Assembly (NCBI GenBank): GCA_019636845.1
Contig: JAHBWV010000001.1
Location: 682,001-746,000 of the forward strand
Reading direction: 5' to 3'
DNA length: 64,000 nt
Source of the DNA: Phycisphaeraceae bacterium
Lineage (GTDB): Bacteria; Planctomycetota; Phycisphaerae; Phycisphaerales; UBA1924
Under the pieces are notes generated by a model, which was not told where the DNA came from, did no database searches, and saw only the letters and a program-made list of their open reading frames with translations. Below are positions 40,855-50,056 of this stretch, piece by piece. The number at the start of each line of letters is the position of its first letter. The stretch's first letter is position 1. A program made the translations under genes and the position numbers.

Positions 40855-41751
40855 ATGCGTTCAAAGTTTGTTCTCGCCGCGCTCAGCGCGGGGGCTATGG
40901 CTGTTTCCGCCAGTGCCGATGTCCTTTCCAACTGGAACCTGATCGTCTTCAACGATCTCACCTCGACCCAGGAGGTCGAAGGGCGCACCATGGTCGGGCG
41001 TGACCTGAACACCGGCGCGTCCAACTACGGCACCATGCTCCACCGCCCGAGCCACCTCGGCGTCGATGTCCTCATCGTCGGCCGCAACCTCAACGGCGGC
41101 AACGTCCAGATGGAGGCCGGAAACCTCCGCCTCGGCGGCACTCGCACCGGCAACGTCAACTTCAACGGTGGCGGCGTGCAGATCAACGATCCCGGTGCGG
41201 CGTCGATCGTTTCTGCGGCTCGCTCAGAGGTGCAGTGGATCTCGAACCACCTCGCTGGCCTTGTCGCGACCAACACGGTCTCGATCCCAATGGGCTCACC
41301 GGCCCCTGTCAACTTCTCCGCCGTTGCGAACGTAGACGGCGTCGCTGTCTTCAACGTGAACGGCAATCAGTTGTTCGGCAACGGCTTCGTGCAGCAGTTC
41401 GATATCGCGATGAACAGCGCGGCCAGCGTCATCATCAACGTCTCCGGAACGAGCATCACGCACAACCAGGGCAACTTCCTCGGCGGCTTCAACCCGGCCA
41501 ATGCCTCCAAGATCCTCTGGAACTTCTACGAGGCAGAGACGCTCAACATCGAGCGAGCCCTCTACGGTGCGGTCCTTGCGCCGAATGCGCACCTGACCAA
41601 CGGCAACTTCATCGCCGGCTCCGTGGCCGTCGAGAACTTCACGCAGAATGGTGAGATCCACCTGCCGACATACAACGGCTATGTTCCCACCCCCGGCGCT
41701 CTCGCGCTGCTGGGTGTCGCTGGGCTCTTCGCCTCCCGCAGGCGCAACTGA
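40855..41751 (+). CDS. Choice-of-anchor A family exported protein with PEP-CTERM-like tail
   Basis: A 298-aa protein. It has a cleavable-looking signal (VLAALSAGAMAVSASA) and a body of choice-of-anchor A type: LSNWNLIVFNDLTSTQEVEGRTMVGRDL, split repeats of NLNGGNVQ/NLRLGG, and YGAVLAPNAHLT near the end. The C-terminus VPTPGALALLGVAGLFASRRRN is a PEP-CTERM variant: a Pro motif, one membrane helix and an Arg-rich end, recognised by exosortase. It is therefore likely exported and surface-sorted. The ATG at 40855 follows GAGGAGAG. The 250 bp upstream hold nothing else recognised. Confidence 0.86.
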   Translation: MRSKFVLAALSAGAMAVSASADVLSNWNLIVFNDLTSTQEVEGRTMVGRDLNTGASNYGTMLHRPSHLGVDVLIVGRNLNGGNVQMEAGNLRLGGTRTGNVNFNGGGVQINDPGAASIVSAARSEVQWISNHLAGLVATNTVSIPMGSPAPVNFSAVANVDGVAVFNVNGNQLFGNGFVQQFDIAMNSAASVIINVSGTSITHNQGNFLGGFNPANASKILWNFYEAETLNIERALYGAVLAPNAHLTNGNFIAGSVAVENFTQNGEIHLPTYNGYVPTPGALALLGVAGLFASRRRN

Positions 41752-41777
41752 GCCGTTCACGTTCAGCACAAACAGAC

Positions 41778-41807
41778 GAGGCCCCGGCATGCCGCCGGGG
41801 CCTCTTT
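41778..41807 (+). terminator. Rho-independent terminator
   Basis: The stem GAGGCCCCGGC/GCCGGGGCCTC (41778-41788 with 41794-41804) is followed by TTTG. It lies between the choice-of-anchor gene and the convergent RNase HI gene and may serve that unit from the right strand. Confidence 0.82.
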
Positions 41808-41837
41808 GTCTTTCGGATGAGTCTTTCAGACGTGTGT

Positions 41838-42359
41838 TCAGGTCGGACCGCGATGCCCAGAGCCCTTCACGAGCGCCTCTCTCGCCTCGACCGCCATGCG
41901 ATCGCAGCGCTCGTTCTCGGGGTGCTCGCTGTGACCCTTGATCCAATGGAAGCGGATCTCGTGACGCGACGAGAGCGCGTCGAGCGCCATCCAGAGGTCC
42001 TGGTTCTTCACCGGCTTCTTGTCGGCTGTTTTCCACCCCTTCTTCTTCCAGCCGTGGATCCAGCTCTTGAGCCCATCCAGCACGTACTTGGAATCGGAAT
42101 AAAGATCAACCACACTCGGGCGTTTCAGCACCGAGAGCCCCTCGATCACCGCGCGGAGTTCCATCCTGTTATTCGTCGTGTCATGCTCAGCCCCGCTCGC
42201 GGCACGCTCCTTCCCGGAGACCCCGTGCTTCAGCACATACGCCCAGCCACCCGGGCCGGGATTTCCAGAGCATGCCCCGTCTGTGTGCAACTCAACATGG
42301 GGCTTCGAAGCCGGGCCCGATTCTCCCGCGGCTCCGCCATGCTTCTTGTCCGCGCTCAT
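41838..42359 (-). CDS. rnhA: Ribonuclease HI
   Basis: A 173-aa enzyme that cuts the RNA strand of RNA-DNA hybrids. The active site is complete: D27 in [17 protein letters not shown]67 in NNRMELRA, D89 in LYSDSKY and D153 in ENERCDRMA, with histidine in KGHSEH. The basic handle [17 protein letters not shown] is present as in E. coli. Its ATG overlaps the stop of the glycogen synthase gene (ATGA at 42356-42359), so translation is coupled to an unrelated enzyme. Confidence 0.95.
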   Translation of the reverse strand: MSADKKHGGAAGESGPASKPHVELHTDGACSGNPGPGGWAYVLKHGVSGKERAASGAEHDTTNNRMELRAVIEGLSVLKRPSVVDLYSDSKYVLDGLKSWIHGWKKKGWKTADKKPVKNQDLWMALDALSSRHEIRFHWIKGHSEHPENERCDRMAVEAREALVKGSGHRGPT

Positions 42360-44278
42360 CGCAACTCCCCGGACTCGCGCGCAAGCCGCTCGAGCGCGAG
42401 ATCGTGCGCCCGGTGATATGCCGAACCGAGGCGGCTCCAGTCAAAGTCCCAGCTCTTGCTCTCGACCGCGTTGCGCATCGCGATCCGTCCGCGCCGATCA
42501 AGGCGGCAGTACGCCAGCATCCAGCGGGCCAGATCAGCCGCCGCCTCATGAAACCCGCGCCCACGCCGCTTGAGCACGGTCATGCCCCACGCGTCGTGAT
42601 CCGGGTGGCGGTCGGCGACATACCCGCCGAAGCCCGCAAGGTCTGAGGTGATCGCGGGCGTTCCCGCCGCCATGCACTCCAGGGGCGTGTATCCCCACGG
42701 CTCATACGCGCTCGGGAAAACGCCCAGGTGCGTGCCGCGCACGAACTGGTCGTAGTCCATGCCCCAGAGCGGGCTGGTCGGCGAGATGAACTCCGGGTGA
42801 TAGACGATCTTCACGGGGTCATCCGGGCGATTGCAGAGCCCGAGATGCCGGATGTGGCTCAGGACCGGGTCGGACCAGTCGCCCTCGACGTGGTGCGACA
42901 CGACGGGCGGGAGGCCGTTTCTTCGGAAGGCCTGCTGCATCCGCCGATAGCGCAGGGACCAGTACGGATCGACGAGCGCGTCGAGGTTCGCCCTCTGGCC
43001 GGACGCCGCGAGCGGGAACATCCGCTTGCCGACGCCTTCGAGGATGCTGTTGCAGACGTTGTCGAGCTCGTTGAGCACGCCCCGCAGCCGCAGCGACTCT
43101 GGGTCGATGGTCCGCGTCTGTCTCTGCGTGACGATGAAGAAGACAACGTTGAGCCCGAGATCAAACTCCTTGATCTGCGCATTCAGGCGTGCGAGGGCCT
43201 CCAGGCAGAGATCGAACCCCTTGTTCTTCGGCTCGAATCGCCCGCTCGTGAACATGTAGATTGTGCGGTCGAGGTCGAAGGCATACGACGGGAAGAAGTA
43301 CCCCATCACGAACCGATGGATCGCTTCCTTGTAGGTGGCGTGCAGCGTCTGGAACTCGTGCCCCACGTTGTTGAGCGAGACATTCAGTCCGTTCGGCGTG
43401 AACAGGTCCGGGACGCGCCCGAGCAGCGCGCCGCACTCCTCACCCGTGATCGGCGAGACCGTCGTGAACACGTGCGACCCGTGCGCACATGCCCGCTCGT
43501 AGCCGTGGATCCCCTTGATGTTGTACTTGCCCGCCTCCGCCGCGTTGTCGATTGACCACAGCCGGTCGTAGAACCCCTCCTCGCTCGATGCCATGTACCT
43601 GCCCAGGAGTGTCGCGTGGGTTGTGAACACCGTCGCAACAGGGAGCTTGGCCTTGCGGATCATCGGGATCGCAAGCCCACCGAGCCACTCGTGGAAGTGC
43701 GCGATGATCCTTCGTTGGGCACCGTGCGATGGCTCCTCCGAAGGGTCATCGATTGCCTGGTCGCCGGCGGATGCCGAGCGCATCTCGCAGACACGCGTGA
43801 GGAACCGCCTGACACTGTCGCCGAACACGATCGCCTCGTCCACCAGCCGGTCTCCGCCGGGCGATTCGATCGAGTGCTCAGACCACAACTCAAACTTGAG
43901 TTTGTCGATCTCCTGCCACTGCACCGCACGCTCGATCAGCAGCACGCGTGGGTTCCCGGCGATCAGCCACCGCCCGTGGTGGATCCTGATTCCCTCGGAT
44001 TCGAGTGATTCCAGCACCCGCCCGAGCCACCGGGGAGGTCGGGACGGCTCGAACTCGACCGATGCCTTCTGCTCCATATACGGACCCACCAGCCAGTAGC
44101 GATTCGGCCAGCGCGCCGTGATCAACGACGCCTTTGAGCGAAGGACCTGGTAGATCCCGCCGACCTGGTTGCACACCTCTGACGAAATCTCGAACAAGAC
44201 GCCGTCCGCCACGCCATGCAGCGGCGAGGGCGCATCCGGGTCCGGGCTCCGTGTGATTCGTTCGCGTCGCTTCGCCAT
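42356..44278 (-). CDS. Glycogen synthase, GT3 (animal/fungal) type
   Basis: A 640-aa glycosyltransferase that extends glycogen from a nucleotide-sugar donor. The GT3 signature appears at the start ([22 protein letters not shown]). Further GT3 blocks follow: [38 protein letters not shown] and [24 protein letters not shown]. It is not the bacterial GT5 GlgA. GT3 glycogen synthases are known in Planctomycetes and Bacteroidetes. The ATG at 44278 follows the non-coding upstream; the 6 extra codons are not needed. Coupled to rnhA. Confidence 0.93.
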   Translation of the reverse strand: MAKRRERITRSPDPDAPSPLHGVADGVLFEISSEVCNQVGGIYQVLRSKASLITARWPNRYWLVGPYMEQKASVEFEPSRPPRWLGRVLESLESEGIRIHHGRWLIAGNPRVLLIERAVQWQEIDKLKFELWSEHSIESPGGDRLVDEAIVFGDSVRRFLTRVCEMRSASAGDQAIDDPSEEPSHGAQRRIIAHFHEWLGGLAIPMIRKAKLPVATVFTTHATLLGRYMASSEEGFYDRLWSIDNAAEAGKYNIKGIHGYERACAHGSHVFTTVSPITGEECGALLGRVPDLFTPNGLNVSLNNVGHEFQTLHATYKEAIHRFVMGYFFPSYAFDLDRTIYMFTSGRFEPKNKGFDLCLEALARLNAQIKEFDLGLNVVFFIVTQRQTRTIDPESLRLRGVLNELDNVCNSILEGVGKRMFPLAASGQRANLDALVDPYWSLRYRRMQQAFRRNGLPPVVSHHVEGDWSDPVLSHIRHLGLCNRPDDPVKIVYHPEFISPTSPLWGMDYDQFVRGTHLGVFPSAYEPWGYTPLECMAAGTPAITSDLAGFGGYVADRHPDHDAWGMTVLKRRGRGFHEAAADLARWMLAYCRLDRRGRIAMRNAVESKSWDFDWSRLGSAYHRAHDLALERLARESGELR

Positions 44279-44301
44279 CGGTCGCCACTGTATCACACCT
44301 T

Positions 44302-44349
44302 TCTCAGATCGCTCTGGTCTCAGATCGCTCTGGTCTCAGATCGCTCTGG
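44302..44349. repeat. Three tandem copies of a 16-bp repeat
   Basis: TCTCAGATCGCTCTGG occurs three times without a gap (44302-44317, 44318-44333, 44334-44349), about 24 bp upstream of the glycogen synthase start. All copies are identical. Confidence 0.95.
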
Positions 44350-44757
44350 CTGCAAGCCCGAACCGATCAGACCGCCAGGGGACCCTGCCGCGCAGCCGGC
44401 CCCGGACCGACCGGCACCGTGGCCAGCACGCGCAAAGATCGCGGCCATCTCCGGTCCGCGCCGGTTATCTTGTGGCGTCAACCCTCGCGAACCGCCGACC
44501 AAGTGAACCGACAATCCGGGTGGTACCGCCGCGCACGGGCGGCAGCGCTGCGGCACGTCCCACATCGAGACCGATTGCCGAGTTCTTTGTCTTGCCTGAA
44601 CTTACGGTATGATTCGAGCACAGAAACCCCGGAGACACGCGATGAACGCCAACGCGGGTCCGGGGAGACACACCCGTCGCCCGTGTGCGCCGGGGAAGCT
44701 AGGTTTGCCGGTCGATCCAAGGGCCTCCCACAGAGAGGCCATCCAAAGGAGGTCTTT
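44350..44757. other. Non-coding leader region upstream of an exported beta-rich protein
   Basis: About 400 bp without a gene. It contains a T-box-antiterminator-like string near 44518-44561, a small hairpin GGCCTC/GAGGCC near 44722-44740, and a very strong ribosome binding site AAAGGAGG at 44745-44752. Promoter boxes cannot be fixed with confidence. Confidence 0.5.
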
Positions 44758-45993
44758 ATGAACGTTCGCACGCTCGCCGCATACACACTCGCCGCCGCAT
44801 CGTCGATTGCGCTCTGCGCCGGAACGGCGCAGGCACAGAACGACTGGCAGTTCGCTGGCAACAACACCGACATCTTCTTCACTGGTGGAAACGTCGGCAT
44901 CGGCGTCGGCACGCCCCTCTTCCCCTTCAGCATCCAGGCCAACGGCCCCTCTCGCGCCATCAACGCCGTCAACAACACCTCAACGGGCACCGTCTACGGC
45001 CTCTGGGCCCAGGTCCTCTCGCCCGCCGGGCGCGGTGCGATCGGCTTCTCGAACGCAACGACCGGAACCGGCTCCGGCTTCTACGGCCAGTCGAACTCGA
45101 CCGATGGGCGAGGTGTGGTAGGCCTGCACAACGCCACCACTGGACCCGGCAACGGCGTGCTCGGTCAGACAAACTCCAGCTCAGGACGCGGCGTCTACGG
45201 GCTTGCTCCCTCGGCGACTGGCCAGACCTACGGAGTCTTCGGCCAGGCAAACTCGTCGATCGGCACCGGCGTCGCGGGAGTGACCAACTCCTCCACCAAC
45301 GGCGCCAACACCATCGGCGTCTCCGGCATCGCCAACTCCTTCAACGCGGTCGGCGTCGCGGGCCGCGGCAACGGTGACTCAGCGGGCGTCGTCTACGGTG
45401 TGCTCGGCATTACCTCCACCATGAACGGCTTCGGCGTCTTCAGCAACGGTGCCACCGGCGCTTCCGGTGCCAAGAGCTTCGTCATCGATCACCCCAACGA
45501 TCCCGCCAACAAGTTCCTCGTTCACTACGCGATCGAGAGCCCCGAGCCCTATCTCATCTACCGTGGCACCGTCGTGCTCGACGGCACCGGCTCAGCAGTC
45601 GTCGAACTTCCGCACTACTTCGATGACATCAACACCGATCCCCAGTACCAGCTCACGCCCATCGGCGCGCCGGCACCCATGCTCCACATCGCCAGCGAAG
45701 TCTCCGACAACGAGTTCGTGATCTCGGGCGGCGTCCCCGGCATGAAGGTCTCCTGGACCGTCACCGCGACACGCAACGACCTCTGGGTCCAGCAGAACCC
45801 CCCGGTCGTCGAGCGTGAGAAGCCCGTCGCCGCGCGTGGCAAGTACCTCCACCCCGAGCTCTACGGCCTGCCCGAGACCGCCGGCATGTTCTACGCGCCG
45901 CCCGCTCCTCTGGCAACGCCCGAGGTCGGTGTGATCGGTACTCCCACCAAGCCGGGCAACGCGACCGGCGTCTCTCTCTCCGGCACTCGCTGA
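44758..45993 (+). CDS. Exported tail-fibre-like protein
   Basis: A 411-aa protein with a clear signal peptide (AAYTLAAASSIALCAGTAQAQ). Residues 60-230 are Gly-rich repeats of the form GxGxxGxxNSSSGxGVxG, which suggest a beta-helix or spike. The C-terminal block SFVIDHPNDPANKFLVHYAIE, then YRGTVVLDGTGSAVVELPHYF and PMLHIASEVSDNEFVISGG, matches a widespread family also seen in tail-fibre-type proteins. The ATG at 44758 follows AAAGGAGG, one of the strongest Shine-Dalgarno matches in the window. Likely surface-exposed; function unknown. Confidence 0.8.
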   Translation: MNVRTLAAYTLAAASSIALCAGTAQAQNDWQFAGNNTDIFFTGGNVGIGVGTPLFPFSIQANGPSRAINAVNNTSTGTVYGLWAQVLSPAGRGAIGFSNATTGTGSGFYGQSNSTDGRGVVGLHNATTGPGNGVLGQTNSSSGRGVYGLAPSATGQTYGVFGQANSSIGTGVAGVTNSSTNGANTIGVSGIANSFNAVGVAGRGNGDSAGVVYGVLGITSTMNGFGVFSNGATGASGAKSFVIDHPNDPANKFLVHYAIESPEPYLIYRGTVVLDGTGSAVVELPHYFDDINTDPQYQLTPIGAPAPMLHIASEVSDNEFVISGGVPGMKVSWTVTATRNDLWVQQNPPVVEREKPVAARGKYLHPELYGLPETAGMFYAPPAPLATPEVGVIGTPTKPGNATGVSLSGTR

Positions 45994-46024
45994 TCTCTCG
46001 CCGTTCTCACCACTCGATACGACG

Positions 46025-46054
46025 CGGCCCCGATCACCCGATCGGGGCCGCTTT
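46025..46054 (+). terminator. Rho-independent terminator
   Basis: The stem CGGCCCCGAT/ATCGGGGCCG (46025-46034 with 46041-46050) is followed by CTTTG. It lies between two convergent genes and may serve both. Confidence 0.8.
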
Positions 46055-46098
46055 GCATTCAAAGAGATCAATGGGCGCACAACGCTCGTGCCGAACCA

Positions 46099-49000
46099 TC
46101 ACCAGTCCAGCGTGCCGCGCCACGCGCGGGCAAGATCATCAACCCTGACATCAAGGCCCGCAGCGGGCCACGTGATCGAACCGGACTCATCGAGCGTGCC
46201 GATCCGAACGACGCGTGCCCCCGCCTTCGCCGCCATCTCATCGATGCGTGCACGCTGCCGCGCCTCAACCTCGATCACATACCTCGAGGGCGCCTCAGAG
46301 AACGCGAATCCGTGCGACGCTCCCAGCGACGCCTCGATCCGCAGCCCGAGCGTCGCATCGCCACCGTGCGTCCCGATGAGCATCTCCGACAGCGCCACCA
46401 GCAGCCCCCCATCCGAGACATCATGGGCCGAGCGAACCAGCCGTTCACGAACCATGGCCGCGATCAGGCGCGCCGTCTCAGGCCCGGAAGCAAGATCCAC
46501 CGAAGGAATCTCCGCTTCCCCATCGGACGCACCGACGCCGAACATCGACGCGTACCGCGAAGCCCCAAGCCCGTGCGTTGAAGCCCGCGGCTCGATCAGC
46601 ACGACCTCTGAACCCGCCCGCTTCGCGTCGCACGTGCAGACGCACGACAGATCCGGCACGATCCCCATGCCCGTGATCAAGAGCGTCGGCGGAATCTGCA
46701 CCGTCCGCCCGTCCTCGGTCGTGAACTGGTTGTTGAGCGAGTCCTTCCCCGACACAAACGGGGTTCCATACGCCTTCGCTCCGTCGTAGCACCCCTCCGC
46801 GGCACGCACAAGTGAGCCGAGGTTCTCCGGCTTCTGGCAACTCGGCCAGCAGAAGTTGTCGAGGATCGCGATGCGCCCCGGGTCCACGCCGACGCACACG
46901 AGATTCCGCACACACTCGTCGATCGCCGCGAGAGCCATCTGATACGGATCGCCCCCGATCTCAGGATCACCCACGGGCGTCTGCAACCCGCACGAGATCG
47001 CGATCCCCCGCCCGCTCCCCGGGATCGGCTCGATCACCGAACCATCACCCGGCCCGATCCCACCCGGACCCACGAGCGGCTTCAGAATCGTGTTGCCCTG
47101 CACCTCGTGGTCATACTGCCGGATGATCCAGTGCTTCGACGCGATGTCCGGATGCGCGAGAAGCGCGAGGAGCGCGTCGCGCGTCGAAGGGCGGGGAGTT
47201 GCTGCGCGCCCCTTCGCGGGAGAGGGCGACCACGAGGCATCGCGCACGGGTGTCGGGATCCCCTCGTGCAGGAAGTGCATCGAAAGCCGTCCGACCTCGG
47301 TCCCCATGTATCGAAGCACAAGCTCCGCGCCCGGTGTGCCGAAGGTGCCGAGCACGGAGAGTTCCACACCCTCTTCGTCGCAGATCCGTCGGAGCGAATC
47401 GAGATTCGCCGCAGGCACCGCGAGCACAATGCGCTCCTGGGCCTCGCTGATCCAGATCTCCGTGTAGGAGAGCCCGTCGTACTTCAGCGGCGCACGATCA
47501 AGGTCCACCGCCGCGCCCAGCGTCGCGCCCATCTCGCCGACGGCGGAGGAGAACCCGCCCGCGCCGCAATCGGTCAGCCCGTGGTAGAGCGGCTCGCCGT
47601 GCTCATCGCGGGCCCGAAGGATCGCGTCCAGCGTCCGCTTTTCTTCGATCGCGTTGCCGATCTGCACCGCGTGCCCAAACTCGTCCGCGTGCGAGTCCGT
47701 CAGCTCAGCGGAGGAGAACGTCGCTCCGTGGATCCCGTCGCGTCCGGTGCGCCCGCCAAGCGCGACGATGAGATCGCCCGCCCGCGCCGCGCCCTTGACG
47801 CGGTTCCGGGGTAGCAGCCCGACGCATCCGCAGAAGACCAGCGGGTTCCCGATGTAGCGATCATCAAACGCGACCGCGCCCGAGATCGTCGGAATCCCCA
47901 TCCGATTGCCGTAATCGCGCACGCCCGCGACCACATCGCCGAGAATCCGGCGCGGGTGCAGCGTCCCCTTGGGCAGAGCCCGCACGCCCTCGCGAGGCGC
48001 GCCCTCCGTCCAGCGATCCGGATACGCCACGCAGAACACATCGCTGTTCGCGATCGGCTTCGCGCCCAGGCCCGTGCCGATGACATCGCGGATGCACCCG
48101 CCAACACCCGTTGCAGAGCCGCCGTAGGGCTCGATCGCGGAGGGGTGGTTGTGCGTCTCGACCTTGATGCACACGGCCCATGTGTCGTCCAGCGCGATCA
48201 CGCCCGAGTTGTCCTTGAAGACCGAGAGCGTCCAATCGATCCCCTCGTCGATCAGCTCGAACGTCGCTGCCGCGACCGTGGACTTCAGCAGATTCTCGAT
48301 CGTCACCGTTCCGTCCGCGTTGACCGTGTGCCCGGGGCGGCCGCTCCAGCGGATCGCGTCCGTTGCCGTGCCCGGCGATTCGTACCTGATGCGGCTCTTC
48401 AGCGTTTTGTGGACGCAGTGCTCGGACCACGTCTGAGCGAGGGTTTCAAGCTCGATGTCTGTGGGATCACGGCCAACGCGCCGGAACTCGGTCTGGATCG
48501 CCTTCATCTCGTCCAGCGAGAGAAAGAGATGGGCGGTGCGCGAGAGAGAAGTGAGCGCGGTATCGTCAAGGTCGCGAATCGGCACGTGCGTGATCTTCAG
48601 CACATACGCGTGACCGGTCGGGAGCGCGTCCGGATGGAACGGACGCTCGCGGATCTCGTGGATCACGGGGTTCGCCAGGGCCCGCCGAGCGAATGACGCC
48701 GCGTCCGCAGCGGATACACCCCGGAAGTCATATCGCCAGCCCGTCGAGACGTGCGCTGCGCTTCCCGTCAGATCGGCAATCGCCTCCGCCACGGACTGGG
48801 CCGTCGGGTCCATCACGCCCGGCTGGGGATGGACCTCGATCGTGACCGCGTCGGCAGGGGTGGGGGAGATCCCCTCGCGCGCTGTCTCAACCACAGGATC
48901 CGCCAGCAACCGGGACGAGATCCCCGCGAGCGACTCGCGCGTGCCGCCGGAATGCGGCTCGATCAGATACACGCGGGCAGTCCGCACGCTCTCCACACCG

Positions 49001-49125
49001 ACGCCCAGAGCCCGGGCCTGTGCGAGCACCGAGTCTCCCTTGGGATCGGGACGCCCGGGCGCGGTCGCGACCTCGAAACGCAGGACTCGAGACGAAACAG
49101 TGGGGGCGACGTGGCCTTCGTTCAT
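46099..49125 (-). CDS. purL: Phosphoribosylformylglycinamidine synthase, PurS-PurL fusion
   Basis: A 1008-aa enzyme of purine synthesis (FGAR to FGAM). The first 190 residues contain two PurS-like segments (FEVATAPGRPDPKGDSVLAQAR and IEVHPQPGVMDPTAQSVAEAI). From about residue 200 a full PurL follows: ETLAQTWSEHCVHKTLKS, VCIKVETHNHPSAIEPYGGSATGVGG, YHGLTDCGAGGFSSAVGEM and a second half with AHDVSDGGLLVALSEM. The glutaminase (PurQ) part is absent and must be separate. Fusion of PurS to PurL is known in several phyla. The ATG at 49125 has no strong SD but is the natural start. Confidence 0.95.
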   Translation of the reverse strand: MNEGHVAPTVSSRVLRFEVATAPGRPDPKGDSVLAQARALGVGVESVRTARVYLIEPHSGGTRESLAGISSRLLADPVVETAREGISPTPADAVTIEVHPQPGVMDPTAQSVAEAIADLTGSAAHVSTGWRYDFRGVSAADAASFARRALANPVIHEIRERPFHPDALPTGHAYVLKITHVPIRDLDDTALTSLSRTAHLFLSLDEMKAIQTEFRRVGRDPTDIELETLAQTWSEHCVHKTLKSRIRYESPGTATDAIRWSGRPGHTVNADGTVTIENLLKSTVAAATFELIDEGIDWTLSVFKDNSGVIALDDTWAVCIKVETHNHPSAIEPYGGSATGVGGCIRDVIGTGLGAKPIANSDVFCVAYPDRWTEGAPREGVRALPKGTLHPRRILGDVVAGVRDYGNRMGIPTISGAVAFDDRYIGNPLVFCGCVGLLPRNRVKGAARAGDLIVALGGRTGRDGIHGATFSSAELTDSHADEFGHAVQIGNAIEEKRTLDAILRARDEHGEPLYHGLTDCGAGGFSSAVGEMGATLGAAVDLDRAPLKYDGLSYTEIWISEAQERIVLAVPAANLDSLRRICDEEGVELSVLGTFGTPGAELVLRYMGTEVGRLSMHFLHEGIPTPVRDASWSPSPAKGRAATPRPSTRDALLALLAHPDIASKHWIIRQYDHEVQGNTILKPLVGPGGIGPGDGSVIEPIPGSGRGIAISCGLQTPVGDPEIGGDPYQMALAAIDECVRNLVCVGVDPGRIAILDNFCWPSCQKPENLGSLVRAAEGCYDGAKAYGTPFVSGKDSLNNQFTTEDGRTVQIPPTLLITGMGIVPDLSCVCTCDAKRAGSEVVLIEPRASTHGLGASRYASMFGVGASDGEAEIPSVDLASGPETARLIAAMVRERLVRSAHDVSDGGLLVALSEMLIGTHGGDATLGLRIEASLGASHGFAFSEAPSRYVIEVEARQRARIDEMAAKAGARVVRIGTLDESGSITWPAAGLDVRVDDLARAWRGTLDW

Positions 49126-49176
49126 GATGCGATCATAGGAATCGCAAGCAGCGGCCCGAAAGGCCCCAACACACGA

Positions 49177-50043
49177 TCAATAGCCCGAAAGCCGACGCAT
49201 GAACCACATCGCGCCCTCGGGCGTTGTGTTGATCCAGTTCCACGTCCGCCCGGCATCCTCGATCGCTCTGGACGCCTTCTTTCGCTGCTCCTCCATCTTG
49301 GCCACGATCTCTTCGGTCGGATAGAGACTGTCCAGACCCAGCGAGACTCCGACACCCACGATGATCCCCGCCGCAAGCGGCGCAGCGGCAACAGACACTG
49401 TTCCCACAATGATCATCGATGCAATGTAACCAGCCGCCGCGGCCATGCCCGCCTTGCCGACATCCGTCACGATCGTGAATCCCAGCTTGCTCGTCATCAG
49501 GTCCTCGTCCTTGAGAACGGCTTCGAGAATGTCGGCGCCAACCGTCAGGATCACGGTGAACCCGCCACCCTTGATCGCAGACTTCACGATCGATGCACGC
49601 CCGATCCCTATCTGCACGATCTTCGGGTTGTTGATCCCGTACCTTGTGCCCGTCAGCGTCTTTCTCAGCCCCGGATAGCCGCTGAGGACGACATACTGCT
49701 TTCCGTTCACGGTCTTGATCGTGGCGCGCCCTGAGATACCCATCTCCTTGCACAGTCGTTCGAGTGTGCGGAGGTCGAGTGTAGGTGCCGTGTAGTTTGC
49801 CGCGACCTTCGCCATAGCGATGAAGTCTTCCTTAGAGAAGATCGCCATCTCCTGCCATTCATCACCGGTCGGTGTGAAGGAGGCAAAGGTCGTGACAGAC
49901 GCGATGGTGCGCGAATCCTGTGGTGCCGCGCAAACTCCGGCCGGCCCCTGCGGAAGGGTGGACGGGTGCCAGACGCCTGTCGGGCCCGGTGGCTGGGTCT
50001 GGCTCTCGCGATCGTCGAATCTCGGTGAGAAGGTCTTTGGCAT
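49177..50043 (-). CDS. Uncharacterised membrane protein
   Basis: A 288-aa protein. The N-terminal 65 residues are Pro/Thr-rich. The core VVLSGYPGLRKTLTGTRYGINNPKI leads into GGGFTVILTVGADILEAVL and a hydrophobic hairpin (AAAAGYIASMIIVGTVSVAAAPLAAGIIVGVGVS in two halves). It ends in a charged helix KMEEQRKKASRAIEDA. The order YxG.PGLRxxLTGTxY, GGG, then a membrane hairpin recurs in uncharacterised proteins of many bacteria, sometimes near toxin loci, but I cannot name the family. GGAG precedes the ATG. Its neighbours are purL and an FkbM methyltransferase, neither related. Confidence 0.6.
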   Translation of the reverse strand: MPKTFSPRFDDRESQTQPPGPTGVWHPSTLPQGPAGVCAAPQDSRTIASVTTFASFTPTGDEWQEMAIFSKEDFIAMAKVAANYTAPTLDLRTLERLCKEMGISGRATIKTVNGKQYVVLSGYPGLRKTLTGTRYGINNPKIVQIGIGRASIVKSAIKGGGFTVILTVGADILEAVLKDEDLMTSKLGFTIVTDVGKAGMAAAAGYIASMIIVGTVSVAAAPLAAGIIVGVGVSLGLDSLYPTEEIVAKMEEQRKKASRAIEDAGRTWNWINTTPEGAMWFMRRLSGY

Positions 50044-50056
50044 GCCGGACTCCAGT

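Noticed and set aside
44302..44349. CRISPR array
   Set aside because: The repeats are 16 bp and directly adjacent with no spacers; no cas genes are present. The same applies to the 8-bp repeats at 53213-53252.
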